39,664 nt of DNA from Papillibacter sp. (GCA_012838125.1 DUPW01000040.1:1-39664); one strand, 5' to 3'; positions 1 through 8,381 are shown, counted from the stretch's first letter. Made by a program: numbers and translations. The notes: generated by a model from the letters alone, not told the origin.

Positions 1-126
1 GACTTCGCCGCCGCCACCCGCCCAAAGCGGGGCGGCATGATGCCGGCGCCGATGAAGTTTCTGGCTCCCGCAGCCGCTCCCGCGCCGCCGCACAGAGGGC
101 GTTTTCAGAGCGCAAAGGAAATATAA
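1..126. other. Window edge, no gene supported
   Basis: GC-rich stretch at the left edge. An open frame without a start runs from the edge to a TAA at 124-126 on the plus strand. Its predicted peptide is rich in Ala, Pro and Arg and resembles nothing I recognise. The minus strand encodes a Gly/Ala-rich open stretch that is equally unconvincing. It could be the tail of a gene that begins outside the window, but I would not annotate one. Confidence 0.3.
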
Positions 127-139
127 TTAAATTGTCTTA

Positions 140-168
140 TGTACAAGCTGCAATTTTTTCGATATAAT
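140..168 (+). promoter_or_regulatory. Predicted sigma-A promoter of the SDR gene
   Basis: A perfect -10 box TATAAT lies at 163-168 with a 4/6 -35 box TGTACA at 140-145 and a 17-bp spacer. It is about 45 bp upstream of the SDR start. This is seen by eye, with no experimental support. Confidence 0.6.
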
Positions 169-215
169 ACGGGAAGAAGACTCTTCCATGAACACTATAA
201 TAAGCATAGGAGGCT

Positions 216-1049
216 ATGAAATTGAGTGGTCGTTTGAATGGTAAAGTAGCCCTGATTACAGGCGGCGGAACGGGCCTCGGCGCAGCGTTTGCCAAAGCTT
301 TCGTTGAGGAGGGTGCGAAGGTCGTTATCACCGGCCGCCGCAGAGAGCCGCTGGAAAAGGTGGCAAACGGTCTGCCTGAAGGTTCCGTACTCGTTGTTCA
401 AGGTGACGTTTCCGATGTTGAATCCGCAAAGGCCATGGTGGACGCAACCATCAGCTTCGGCGGCAAAATCGACGTTCTCGTCAACAACGCCGGTATCGAC
501 CCGGCCGGCACCGTCACGGACATTCCCATTGAACAGTGGAAGCAGATTATCGATATCAACCTCACCGGCCCCTTCCTCATGATGAGGGCGGCCATCCCCC
601 ACATGGCTGAAATCGGCGGCGGCTCGATTATCAACATCGCTTCGCTGGCGGCTGTGCGCAACATCCCCGCCATGCCGGCGTACTCGGCGTCCAAGTCCGG
701 CCTCATCGGCCTGACCAACGCCGTGGCCCTCGACTACGGCCCGCAGAACATCCGCTGCAACATCGTGGCCCCCGGCCCGATTCGCACGGAGATGCTGGAG
801 CACTCCATGTCCGGTCTGGCTGATTCCCTGAACACGGACATCACCGGCGCACTGAATGCCATGACCCGCTTCATTCCTCTGCGCCGCCCGGCTCTTCCGG
901 ACGAAGTCTCCGGCGCGGTTGTTTTCCTCGCCAGCGACGAATCGAAATTCATTACCGGCACCACGATTATGGTGGACGGCGGTGCCTGCGTGGTCGACCC
1001 CTGCGGCGCGGCTGTATCCAGCGCCGGTGTCAACTGGGGCAACGGCTGA
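216..1049 (+). CDS. SDR family NAD(P)-dependent oxidoreductase
   Basis: A 277-residue classical short-chain dehydrogenase/reductase. The Rossmann glycine motif TGGGTGLG is near residues 16-23, the NNAG motif is near 90-93, and the catalytic Ser and Y-x3-K (YSASK) are near 143-160. The C-terminal FLASDESKFITGTTIMVDGG is typical of the family. RRR after the second beta strand suggests a preference for NADPH. SDRs interconvert ketones and alcohols, and the substrate cannot be read from the sequence. Dihydrophloroglucinol-forming reductases are SDRs, which is of interest given the PhlG-like hydrolase at 22.2 kb, but that link is speculative. AGGAGG at 208-213 is only 2 nt from this ATG, so TTG at 222 (8-nt spacing) may be the true start. 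The gene stands alone, with its own promoter and terminator. Confidence 0.93.
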   Translation: MKLSGRLNGKVALITGGGTGLGAAFAKAFVEEGAKVVITGRRREPLEKVANGLPEGSVLVVQGDVSDVESAKAMVDATISFGGKIDVLVNNAGIDPAGTVTDIPIEQWKQIIDINLTGPFLMMRAAIPHMAEIGGGSIINIASLAAVRNIPAMPAYSASKSGLIGLTNAVALDYGPQNIRCNIVAPGPIRTEMLEHSMSGLADSLNTDITGALNAMTRFIPLRRPALPDEVSGAVVFLASDESKFITGTTIMVDGGACVVDPCGAAVSSAGVNWGNG

Positions 1050-1088
1050 TAACGGCAACGCACCAAAGCGGCACACCACCGCTTCCAC

Positions 1089-1126
1089 GGGCTTCGGCAT
1101 AAAAACTGCCGAAGCCCTCGTTTTTT
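1089..1126 (+). terminator. Intrinsic terminator of the SDR gene
   Basis: A perfect 11-bp GC-rich stem, GGGCTTCGGCA (1089-1099) with TGCCGAAGCCC (1107-1117), has a 7-nt loop and is followed by TCG and six T residues (1121-1126). It lies 40 nt after the SDR stop. Confidence 0.9.
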
Positions 1127-1149
1127 GCGGAAGCCCTTGAACGCCGCGC

Positions 1150-1625
1150 CCCCTGTAGGAACAAATCGGTTCTGTAATCCGACACTCGTTTCCTCGGAAG
1201 CCATTGAGCGCTTCATACCACCCGCTGACAAACCGGCTCGTGTTTGGCGGCTCCCGCCCGATTAAGCCGTACCGCTCCCCTGCGCGGCCAACTGGCGCTG
1301 TGAGCCGACACTCGTCTTCCGCGGAACGCCCTTGAACGCTACATACCCCCACCGGTGCGTGTTCGGTGGCTCCCGCTCGAATAAACCGACGGTGTGTGCC
1401 GCGCGCCTACGCGGACAAACCCGCTCGTGATCGAAGGCTCCCGCCCGGATAGGCCGGCGGCGTCCAACGCCCCCTGCACGGGCAAGCCGGTGCGGTACGG
1501 CCCACTCATTTTCTGGACGCCCTCCCTGCGCGGGCGGGCAAGCCGGTGTTGTGAGCCGACACTTATATTCCTCGGGCCACCCTCGGCAACTACGTACGGC
1601 CCGCAGGCCGGCAGTTTTTAGCCCG
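1150..1625. repeat. Gene-free stretch with degenerate imperfect repeats
   Basis: No convincing gene lies between the SDR terminator and the tRNA. Several blocks recur with substitutions. A block like CTGTGAGCCGACACT starts near 1170 (diverged), 1298 and 1550. GGCTCCCGCCCG followed by a GATAGGCCG-like block occurs near 1249, 1368 and 1436. CCCTGCGCGGGCAAGCCGGTG-like blocks occur near 1275, 1472 and 1525. The first two copies are about 120-127 bp apart and later copies are irregular. Both strands read open by chance because of the GC content. Origin unknown: a decayed tandem array, or an old dispersed element inserted repeatedly. Confidence 0.55.
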
Positions 1626-1716
1626 ATTGGCACTAAAAATTTATGCGAAGGGGACTTTACACCCGCCGCAAATTCTGCTATAATCTATTCGCTGTCGCCA
1701 AAAGGTGATGGCTCTT

Positions 1717-1792
1717 GGGGGCGTAGCTCAGCTGGGAGAGCGTACGGTTCGCATCCGTAAGGTCGAGAGTTCAATCCTCTTCGTCTCCACCA
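1717..1792 (+). tRNA. tRNA-Ala (anticodon CGC)
   Basis: A complete cloverleaf. The acceptor stem GGGGGCG/CGTCTCC carries the G3-U70 wobble pair that identifies alanine tRNAs. The D stem is GCTC/GAGC, the anticodon stem TACGG/CCGTA encloses the loop TTCGCAT (anticodon CGC at 1750-1752), and the T stem GAGAG/CTCTT encloses TTCAATC. The discriminator base is A1789 and the CCA end is encoded (1790-1792). A terminator follows directly. Confidence 0.95.
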
Positions 1793-1794
1793 TG

Positions 1795-1831
1795 AAAAAG
1801 GCTTCAAATCGTAAGATTTGAAGCCTTTTTT
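1795..1831 (+). terminator. Intrinsic terminator of tRNA-Ala
   Basis: A 16-bp perfect stem (1795-1810 with 1815-1830) has a GTAA tetraloop and ends in a T run. It begins 2 nt after the CCA end. A near-copy of this hairpin occurs at 8118-8150 behind a decayed copy of the tRNA. Confidence 0.92.
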
Positions 1832-1925
1832 ATTTCTGCACGCTATTTAGCTATATTCGTCCCCATCCGCAAAAGCCGTTTTATAACGACCTTCCTAACC
1901 TTGATTTGTTGCGTATACGTTGCAA

Positions 1926-4900
1926 TCAAAGTCTGGACAGAAGATTGTATATCAGCTGTGCCATTTGCGCCCGTGTTGTGACGGCTTTGGGATTGAGCAT
2001 GCTGTCGCTGCCGTTTATAGCGCCGGCTTTGACAAGATAATCCACGGCATCGCGCGCAAAGGGCTCAATGTCGCCGCTGTCCGAAAAGCTCTGCAGACTT
2101 TTGTCGGAAGTCTCTTTCGGCAGCTTTTCAAGCAGGTTCAGGGTCCTATACATAAGTGTAAAAGTCTCCTGCCGAGTGATAAACTGCTCCGGAGCGAATT
2201 TGTTATCTCCCACGCCGTCGGAAATCCCAAGCCTCTTTGCCGCAGCCAGATAACCTGTGTAATATGTACTGCCTGCATCCGTGAAGTTATCCGAATAAGC
2301 CTCATCCGCCTCGATACCGTACGCCCGCATGAGAAGCGTGATGAAATCGCTGCGCGTAAGATACGCATCGGGGCTGAATGTATCGGAGCCTGTGCCCTTT
2401 ATAATCCCCCGGGCGGCGAGATAGGTTACCGCGTCAAAACACCATGAGCCATCCGGGACATCCGCAAACGAAACTTTGTTGTACCCAACCGCATAATGAC
2501 TGAAATGTGTTGTGGTGAAGGACACCGTGCCCGTTTCGGCATCGTAACGCCCGTTCGTTACGCAGCTGAGATTGCCCGCGCCGTCAATGTACCACACCAC
2601 AATGGCGTTGGTATCCTCCCCGTTGGATGGGGTGTATGGGACTCTCACCGTAACCGGGGCGCCGGGGTTGTTCCAGCGAATCGGCTCTCCGTCAATGGAG
2701 ATGGAAAGGGAGACCACCGGCCTTGCTCCCACCGCCTCGCGGGCATCCTCCGGCAACTGGAAGACATCGACTCCGCTGATTTTGAAGGTGGCTGTTCCAC
2801 CGGAAGAAGCCGCAATACCCGTCAGCATATCTGAAGGGAGACTCACGCTGCCGGCGCCCGTAACGATGGAAAGCTGGCTGTCGCCTTCGGCAGTCAGACC
2901 GGCGGCAGGGAGGCTCAGTGAATACTCTGTTACACCGTCCGCTTCCGGGAAGGATATGGTAACGGCTTGTCCGTTCGCCAGATAGCTGCTGATTCCGGAG
3001 GTGAGCTTTGCCGAGGAACTGCCGTTACTTGTGGTAACATCAACGGACTCTGTTACGCCGCCGCCGATGGAAACTGTTGCCGGAGAGGAGCCTGACGACG
3101 AGGAACCGCCTCCGGAGGGTCCGGGGATGTACGGCGCTGCAGTGGATGTAACGGTCACAGTGGCAGTAGCTGATTTGCTTGGGTCGACATCGTAAACTGC
3201 CGTAACCGTTAAGCTTTTTGCCGTTTCATCTCTCGCCACAGTGAGTACGCCTGAACTGTCTATGGTCGTGTCCTCATGTTTATTTCCGCTGACACTCCAT
3301 GTCACGATATCGTCTACAACATTTATACCTTCGACAGTGGCGGTAAAGGCTTTTGTCGAACCCTTCTTTACACTTGCGGAGTCCGGAGAAAGCACTACCC
3401 CGGTTACACCGGAAATATAGTCCGGAAAGTCTTCGTATTGAACCGTTCCATCTGGCATGCCGGTGAGTACCGGAAGCCTTCCGTCGGCAAGGGTCCAAAC
3501 GCCTGCATCTCTCCAGCTTTCTGTTAATAGCCTGGCACACACCCTGGCTATCGTCTCGAGGTCTGGTTCGATACCCGGCTCCCAATCCGGCTCAGTATAA
3601 GGCTCGGTGTCAGTCCAAAGCTTGTATAAAATATCTACGTCCGCGTCAAAGCCATCTCGGTAAATCCAAAAATCCTCTTTGGGAATTATGTCATCATCGT
3701 CCCAGTATACTTCCATATCTGTCCACGCATAGTTAAGATATGTCTTTCGCTCATAGGAGATATCATCCCTATAGGCCAAGCGGCTAACATTGCCACAACC
3801 ACCGCTTTTTTTGACGAACTGCCCCAACGCAACACAGAATGACACTGGGCTAAACTCATCTTGGTTCTCGTCGTCAATCATTCCCACTACGCTGCTGATT
3901 CCGCCGCGCATGACTTCTCCTGCCACTGTCCCGCTGACATCACCGGTTGTCAGGCAGTTTGTCACCAAACTTCTACCCTGAACGTATCCCGCCACGCCGG
4001 CCACGTTAATCGCAATAGCGGATTCATGAACGGAAATATCGGCATAGTTGATGCAGTTTCGTATTGTGGCTCCATCCAGACTGCCCGCTAAACCGCCGAT
4101 ATTGTTTGCACCGCCGGATACCGGGCCGTTGTTGACGCAGCTTTGTATGATGGCCCCATTTACTTTACCGGCCATACCACCCACATCTCCTCCAACGCCG
4201 GAGATGGCACCGCCGTTGTAGCAGTTTTGAATTGTACCCTCATATACTATTCCGGCCATACCGCCGACCTTATCGGCCATGCCGGTGACGTTGCCTGTAT
4301 TGACACAGTTTAGCATGTTATAGCCCTGGAATCCGGCAATTCCGCCTATGTAGCCTGAGAAGTCGCCGACAATTTCGGATATTCCCCGCACGGACCCGGT
4401 GTTGACACAGCCCTCTAACCAGACCGATGACGTTCCAATAACACCTCCCGTATATGTGCCGCCGGTGACAGTACCTTCATTTATACAGTTTCGCATAGAG
4501 TAGTCGTCAATGTCATCATCCCAGTACATGTTGATTTCGCCGGCAATTCCGCCGACACCACTTGAAAAGGCGTCGCCAATTATGTCGCCGGTGTTCTTGC
4601 AGTCCTTAATACTGGATCTTAGAAGGAGTCCGGCAATACCGCCAATATCATCAGAAGAACCTTCGAAAGAAACACCGGTCACACTTCCCGAGAAAGAGCA
4701 ATTATCAATAAAACTGTTCTCAACATAGCCCACAATACCGCCGACACGGTACCAGCCCGTTACGTTGCCGTTTTCAACCGTCACGTTTTTTATGGTACCG
4801 CCATAAACGTACCCGAATAGGCCGATTTCACCCATTTCCTCGCGATTTATATACAGGCCGGTGATTTTTTTGCCGTTGCCGTCAAATGTGCCTTTAAAGG

Positions 4901-5324
4901 CGTATAAGTCTTTGGGTGAGTAATCAACATACCAATAATCAACATTAAATCTGCCTATGGGTGCCCAGCCTTCTCCTTCGGAATCTTCCTCGTTGTAATC
5001 GGAGAGATCAATATCGCCTACTAAAATCAAGAAAGGCTTTTCCGGCAGACTTTCTGGAAGCAAGCCGTTATTCACGGCCCATGCAAAAGCCGCAAGCTGT
5101 TCGGCACTTTCAATTTGCAAAGGATCTGCTTGGGTGCCCGCCCCTGTTACCTCAATATCTTCTGCGCCGCCGGTCGGCAGCAAAGTCGTTCCCGCCTCGG
5201 CCAGCGCTGAGATTTTTTCCTCAGACTCATCTACGGCAAGCGCTGAGACAGGCGTCATACTTCCAGCCATGATAATAGATAAAAGCATGGCCACGAGCAT
5301 TTGTATTGTTTTCCTTTTACTCAT
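1926..5324 (-). CDS. Large secreted surface protein: GLUG repeats, Ig-like domain, three SLH domains
   Basis: 1132 residues. A Sec signal peptide covers about residues 1-31 (basic N-terminus, hydrophobic core, likely cleavage after an Ala-x-Ala-type site). Repeated GLUG-type units (GGIAG.., NC.N.G.V.G) run from about 165 to 480 and probably form a beta-helix. A bacterial Ig-like (Big2) domain with the motif VLSPDSASVKKGSTKAFTA begins near 640. A Gly/Ser/Pro linker follows near 732-750, then a beta-rich domain, then three SLH domains in the last ~170 residues (FADVPDGSWCFDAVTYLAA, FTDAGSTYYTGYLAAAKRL, FSDSGDIEPFARDAVDYLV). SLH domains tether proteins to pyruvylated cell-wall polymers, so this is probably a wall-anchored adhesin or S-layer-associated protein. 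The RBS AGGGGG precedes the ATG. The gene is more AT-rich than the catabolic genes to its right and may be controlled by the adjacent two-component system. Confidence 0.92.
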   Translation of the reverse strand: MSKRKTIQMLVAMLLSIIMAGSMTPVSALAVDESEEKISALAEAGTTLLPTGGAEDIEVTGAGTQADPLQIESAEQLAAFAWAVNNGLLPESLPEKPFLILVGDIDLSDYNEEDSEGEGWAPIGRFNVDYWYVDYSPKDLYAFKGTFDGNGKKITGLYINREEMGEIGLFGYVYGGTIKNVTVENGNVTGWYRVGGIVGYVENSFIDNCSFSGSVTGVSFEGSSDDIGGIAGLLLRSSIKDCKNTGDIIGDAFSSGVGGIAGEINMYWDDDIDDYSMRNCINEGTVTGGTYTGGVIGTSSVWLEGCVNTGSVRGISEIVGDFSGYIGGIAGFQGYNMLNCVNTGNVTGMADKVGGMAGIVYEGTIQNCYNGGAISGVGGDVGGMAGKVNGAIIQSCVNNGPVSGGANNIGGLAGSLDGATIRNCINYADISVHESAIAINVAGVAGYVQGRSLVTNCLTTGDVSGTVAGEVMRGGISSVVGMIDDENQDEFSPVSFCVALGQFVKKSGGCGNVSRLAYRDDISYERKTYLNYAWTDMEVYWDDDDIIPKEDFWIYRDGFDADVDILYKLWTDTEPYTEPDWEPGIEPDLETIARVCARLLTESWRDAGVWTLADGRLPVLTGMPDGTVQYEDFPDYISGVTGVVLSPDSASVKKGSTKAFTATVEGINVVDDIVTWSVSGNKHEDTTIDSSGVLTVARDETAKSLTVTAVYDVDPSKSATATVTVTSTAAPYIPGPSGGGSSSSGSSPATVSIGGGVTESVDVTTSNGSSSAKLTSGISSYLANGQAVTISFPEADGVTEYSLSLPAAGLTAEGDSQLSIVTGAGSVSLPSDMLTGIAASSGGTATFKISGVDVFQLPEDAREAVGARPVVSLSISIDGEPIRWNNPGAPVTVRVPYTPSNGEDTNAIVVWYIDGAGNLSCVTNGRYDAETGTVSFTTTHFSHYAVGYNKVSFADVPDGSWCFDAVTYLAARGIIKGTGSDTFSPDAYLTRSDFITLLMRAYGIEADEAYSDNFTDAGSTYYTGYLAAAKRLGISDGVGDNKFAPEQFITRQETFTLMYRTLNLLEKLPKETSDKSLQSFSDSGDIEPFARDAVDYLVKAGAINGSDSMLNPKAVTTRAQMAQLIYNLLSRL

Positions 5325-5398
5325 ATCGCATCCCCCTATTAAAGATACAAAAACCGACTAAGCTTTCCGCCAATACCTTTTAATAACAATCCGCTTAA

Positions 5399-5427
5399 AT
5401 TATATTTATAATGCACTTTTCCCACAA
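5399..5427 (-). promoter_or_regulatory. Predicted promoter of the SLH surface protein gene
   Basis: On the minus strand the -10 box is TATAAT (5399-5404), the spacer is 17 bp, and the -35 box is TTGTGG (5422-5427, 3/6). It lies 75 bp upstream of the start codon. Confidence 0.55.
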
Positions 5428-5441
5428 TGTACCTAAGTACA
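5428..5441. promoter_or_regulatory. Inverted repeat TGTAC-N4-GTACA abutting the -35 box
   Basis: A perfect 5-bp half-site dyad lies directly upstream of the predicted -35 box of the surface protein gene, where an activator would bind. The neighbouring response regulator is a natural candidate, by position only. Confidence 0.4.
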
Positions 5442-5491
5442 GTCCCCCCTGATATAACGGGCATTTTCTAGGAAATTGTCGTTTTATAACA

Positions 5492-5528
5492 AAAAGGAAA
5501 GTATCGAATTATACGATACTTTCCTTTT
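5492..5528 (-). terminator. Terminator downstream of the two-component operon
   Basis: A 15-bp stem, AAAAGGAAAGTATCG (5492-5506) with CGATACTTTCCTTTT (5514-5528), has a 7-nt loop. T-rich ends lie on both strands, so it may work in both directions. It sits 33 nt beyond the response regulator stop. Confidence 0.85.
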
Positions 5529-5560
5529 ATTCAATGCTGTTGGACGTTTTCAAGTCTCGC

Positions 5561-6210
5561 TTATTGCTTTTCTTTATCCTCAACTAAGCCCATTTTTGCT
5601 GCATACGCAATCACCTGTGCCCTGTTTTCAAGATGTAACAGTTCAAGAAGCCGTCCCATGTGATACTTTATTGTCCGTTCGGAAAGGCCTAAAGCTTTGC
5701 CTATTTCCTTATAGGGAATCCCTCTGGCTGCCATTTTCAGTACCTCCAGCTGCCGCTCGGTGAGTGCGTCTGCCTGAACGGGGGAAAAGCCGTATCCTCC
5801 CTTTCATATTCATTAAACAACCTGGCGGCAAAGTCCGGAGAAAGATTTGTATAGCCTTTTTCGATATCATTGAGCGCATCAATCAGTTCGTTGGCGTTTA
5901 TGCTTTTTAGCAGATAGCCCGATGCTCCATATTTAACGGCTTGAAGCAAATCCTCGGCATCATCGGCTATTGTAAGCATGATAATTTTGATTTCGGGCAT
6001 TTCCGCTTTGATGAGCTGTAGCGCGTCAAGCCCGCCGCATACAGGCATGTTTATATCCATCAATATAATATCCGGACGTATAATCCGGGCTTTCAAAAGC
6101 GCCTCTCCGCCGTTGTTCGCCACACCTGCCACACTGATTCCATGGGTCTCCAGAAGGTACTGCAGACCTTCCAGAAACAAGGGATGGTCATCAACCAGCA
6201 TCAGTTTCAT
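5561..6210 (-). CDS. NarL/FixJ-type response regulator, apparently frameshifted
   Basis: The receiver domain (residues 1-~120) has the acidic pair D7-D8, the phospho-acceptor D52 in ILMDINMP, and the conserved Thr and Lys in MLT and YLLK. The frame then runs off into an unrelated tail and stops at 5737. In the next frame the same DNA continues as a clear LuxR-type helix-turn-helix (LTERQLEVLKMAARG, then YKEIGKALGLSERTIKYH) ending in TAA at 5561-5563. One missing base, probably in the run of five G at 5780-5784 (plus strand), explains the break. The cause could be a sequencing error or a real inactivating mutation. The start overlaps the kinase gene by 20 nt, with GAGGAG 7 nt upstream. Expected role: DNA-binding partner of the upstream kinase. 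Confidence 0.85.
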
Positions 6211-7915
6211 TGTCTATCTCCTCTCTGAGGGGAATACGAAGCTCTATTCGTGTTCCCCTGCCTGCGGCGGAGCTTATATCAATCTGCCCCCCTGCTTCCA
6301 GCGCGCGCTCCCGCATTATATCTAAACCAAGCCCGGATTTGGCAGCATGAAGCTGCGCCGGGTCAAATCCCTTGCCGTCATCTTCTATAACGGTATACAG
6401 CAGTCCTTGAGAAAGGGAAAACGATATGTACAGGTTTTCAGCCCTGGCATGTTTTCTGACATTGTTCATCGCTTCTCTGACAATATTGAGGACATTCATC
6501 TGCGAGCCCGGCTCAAGCTCCTCTCCCGTGAAATCAGGAGGCATGTTTATTGTTACATTCACGCCGGTCTGCTCTTCAAAGTTTGATACCACCGTTTTTA
6601 AAGCCGTTATAAAATCCTTTTCAAAATACGCCGAGCTTCTTACTTCGTGAATATACTGTCTTATCTCCGTATGGGCCGATTGACTGGCATCCACCAGTTT
6701 ATTAAGCCGCAACGATATGTTTTCAATGCCCGCGTTTACAAGTTCCTGACGTATGCCCTGAGCCTGAAGGTTGATAAAGCCCAGTACCTGCCCGATGTTG
6801 TCATGCAGGTCTCTGGCCATCCGCTGTCTTTCTTCGATGACGGCTAGTTTCCATTGCTGTTTTAACAGCTCCTGCTGCGCCCGTTTCTTTGCGGTTATCT
6901 CATAGACCACCGCAAGCCTTCCCTGAAGCACGCCCTTGTTATCCGTAAGAGGAGAGAAAAGCGCCTCATAAAACTTGGGGTTTTCTTCGCCAATGGAAAA
7001 CTCCGCCCTGTCTGCATTGCTGTCCAAGCAAGCCCTCAAAAGCTCGGGCAATTTTTCGCATACTTCTTCTACATGTTTAGATGTTACCTGAAAGGCTTTT
7101 AAGTCCAGCATGTTTTCAAACGCGGGGTTAATGTCCAGAACCCGGTTTTGCAAATCGAGTACCATGGCGCCTGCGTCCATTGTCTCAAAAATCTTGTCAC
7201 GGGCAATCGGAACAAGGTCAAAAAACCTGTAACGAAAAATACTCCAGGCAATAATTAATCCCGCCGGGCCAAAAAATACCGGCGTGACGTCAATCCTTTT
7301 AATGGGGCTCAGTCCTAAAACGTACAGGATGTTCGGTATAATAATCAGGCTCGCGCCTATAAGCAGGGCGACGGCCTGTTTTTTATAAATGGCGCTGCTA
7401 AAAAATGCGGCTTTCACAAGGAGCGCCCATGCGGTTAAGTTGAGCAAGTGGGAGTAGATTCCATGAACATAAAACGCAGGGCCGTATTCTTTCGCAATGA
7501 CGGGGAAAGCGCCACCATAATTCATGCGCATATCATATCTGATTAAGCCGTGCAGCTCATCCGTCCACACAAGAATAATGATGATGGTGGGTATGACAGC
7601 AAGCCATAAAAACCTTTTACTGCGTATCCATTTGTCATATCCCGTAAACTCCATGCACAAGGTAAGCAGGGTTACGGGAGAATAGCAATACGCAAAATAC
7701 TGCATATTTGCCCAGAAGAGCTTGGTTGAAAAATCGCCGCTTAACATTTCGAGCCTATGGGCCACCGACCATATCGTTACTGCAAGCATGCTCAGCATAA
7801 AACTAACGGCGCCTTTTGATTTGTTCCGTTTAAAAAGAGCAAATATTCCGAGGGATGCCGAGGTTAAAGAAGACGCAGCCAAAAGAGAAACATAAACGGC
7901 TTGCTGGTACTTCAT
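6191..7915 (-). CDS. Sensor histidine kinase with N-terminal 7TM region and PAS domain
   Basis: 574 residues. Seven hydrophobic segments lie within about residues 5-230 (7TM histidine kinase N-terminal type). A PAS-like domain covers about 240-345. The dimerisation/phospho-acceptor segment EERQRMARDLHDNIGQ places the H box at His371, which is of HisKA_3 (NarX/DegS) type. The ATPase domain shows an N box (REAMNNVRKHA, 480-490), a G1 box (EDDGKGF, 511-517) and GLGL near 528. It autophosphorylates and should pass the phosphate to the overlapping response regulator. The GGAGGG RBS is well placed before the ATG. The ligand is unknown: the 7TM module usually senses small molecules or membrane state. 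The operon is kinase then regulator, under the promoter at 7960-7988. Confidence 0.93.
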   Translation of the reverse strand: MKYQQAVYVSLLAASSLTSASLGIFALFKRNKSKGAVSFMLSMLAVTIWSVAHRLEMLSGDFSTKLFWANMQYFAYCYSPVTLLTLCMEFTGYDKWIRSKRFLWLAVIPTIIIILVWTDELHGLIRYDMRMNYGGAFPVIAKEYGPAFYVHGIYSHLLNLTAWALLVKAAFFSSAIYKKQAVALLIGASLIIIPNILYVLGLSPIKRIDVTPVFFGPAGLIIAWSIFRYRFFDLVPIARDKIFETMDAGAMVLDLQNRVLDINPAFENMLDLKAFQVTSKHVEEVCEKLPELLRACLDSNADRAEFSIGEENPKFYEALFSPLTDNKGVLQGRLAVVYEITAKKRAQQELLKQQWKLAVIEERQRMARDLHDNIGQVLGFINLQAQGIRQELVNAGIENISLRLNKLVDASQSAHTEIRQYIHEVRSSAYFEKDFITALKTVVSNFEEQTGVNVTINMPPDFTGEELEPGSQMNVLNIVREAMNNVRKHARAENLYISFSLSQGLLYTVIEDDGKGFDPAQLHAAKSGLGLDIMRERALEAGGQIDISSAAGRGTRIELRIPLREEIDNETDAG

Positions 7916-7959
7916 GCTGTACCCTCCGGATTGAATAAAATGTCAGCAGCTTTTTCTTG

Positions 7960-7988
7960 ACTTTATGTCTTTTTCACAGACTTGTCAA
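7960..7988 (-). promoter_or_regulatory. Predicted promoter of the kinase/regulator operon
   Basis: A perfect -35 TTGACA (7983-7988), a 17-bp spacer and a 4/6 -10 TAAAGT (7960-7965) lie on the minus strand, 45 bp upstream of the kinase start. Confidence 0.6.
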
Positions 7989-8045
7989 TAAAGTAAGAGC
8001 AAAAATCACCATATAAATTTTCGAGACTTCCAACAATATTCGGCG

Positions 8046-8115
8046 TCCTGGTATAGCGTACAGCTCGCGAGAGTGTACGGCTTCAGCTGAAAGTTTAGTC
8101 CTCTTCGACTCCACA
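8046..8115 (+). pseudogene. Decayed tRNA-Ala copy
   Basis: This aligns by eye with the intact tRNA at 1717-1792. Shared blocks include a D-arm-like GCTC..GAGAG, TGTACGGCTTC against CGTACGGTTCG, and TCCTCTTCGACTCCA against TCCTCTTCGTCTCCA, followed by a nearly identical terminator. The anticodon stem is deleted or scrambled, the 5' acceptor strand does not pair with the 3' strand, and the CCA is lost. It cannot fold as a tRNA. The region 7916-8381 holds nothing else except the kinase promoter and two hairpins. Confidence 0.6.
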
Positions 8116-8117
8116 TG

Positions 8118-8150
8118 AAAAGGCTTCAAATCTTGCGATTTGAAGCCTTT
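8118..8150 (+). terminator. Hairpin duplicated from the tRNA-Ala terminator
   Basis: A 14-bp perfect stem AAAGGCTTCAAATC/GATTTGAAGCCTTT (8118-8131, 8137-8150) is nearly identical to the hairpin at 1795-1830, differing in the loop and the weaker T tract (TTTCAATTT). It follows the tRNA relic. Confidence 0.7.
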
Positions 8151-8273
8151 CAATTTCAGTACGTAAGTTACTCAAAAAATCAGCGTTAGCGCCGAGGCTG
8201 CGGCGATTATCACACGCTTTGCCTCCGGCCAGAGCGGCAGTCAAAAAAACACACCCGCGCTATCAAAATTTTG

Positions 8274-8308
8274 AAAGCGAGCCAGTATTCAAGCTGGCTC
8301 GCTTTTTT
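8274..8308. terminator. Terminator hairpin downstream of the VOC gene
   Basis: A 12-bp stem AAAGCGAGCCAG (8274-8285) pairs with CTGGCTCGCTTT (8294-8305) around an 8-nt loop. T6 follows on the plus strand, with a weaker T-rich tract on the minus strand. No plus-strand gene precedes it, so it probably serves the minus-strand VOC gene. Confidence 0.7.
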
Positions 8309-8381
8309 CAGCATAAACGCTCTACAAGAGGAGGATCGGCTTTATCGCCGTAAGCGACAAACAGCACGAGAGCATATTTAA

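Noticed and set aside
195..1352. Long open frame on the minus strand opposite the SDR gene and beyond
   Set aside because: It is a shadow frame produced by high GC. There is no RBS or recognisable domain, and it crosses the SDR terminator.
1090..1630. CRISPR array
   Set aside because: The repeats are imperfect, about 68-127 bp apart, with no constant short repeat and spacers, and no cas genes lie nearby.
5780..5790. Programmed -1 ribosomal frameshift in the response regulator
   Set aside because: The local TTTTCCCCC is not in a proper X-XXY-YYZ register and no stimulatory structure is evident. A base deletion or sequencing error is simpler.
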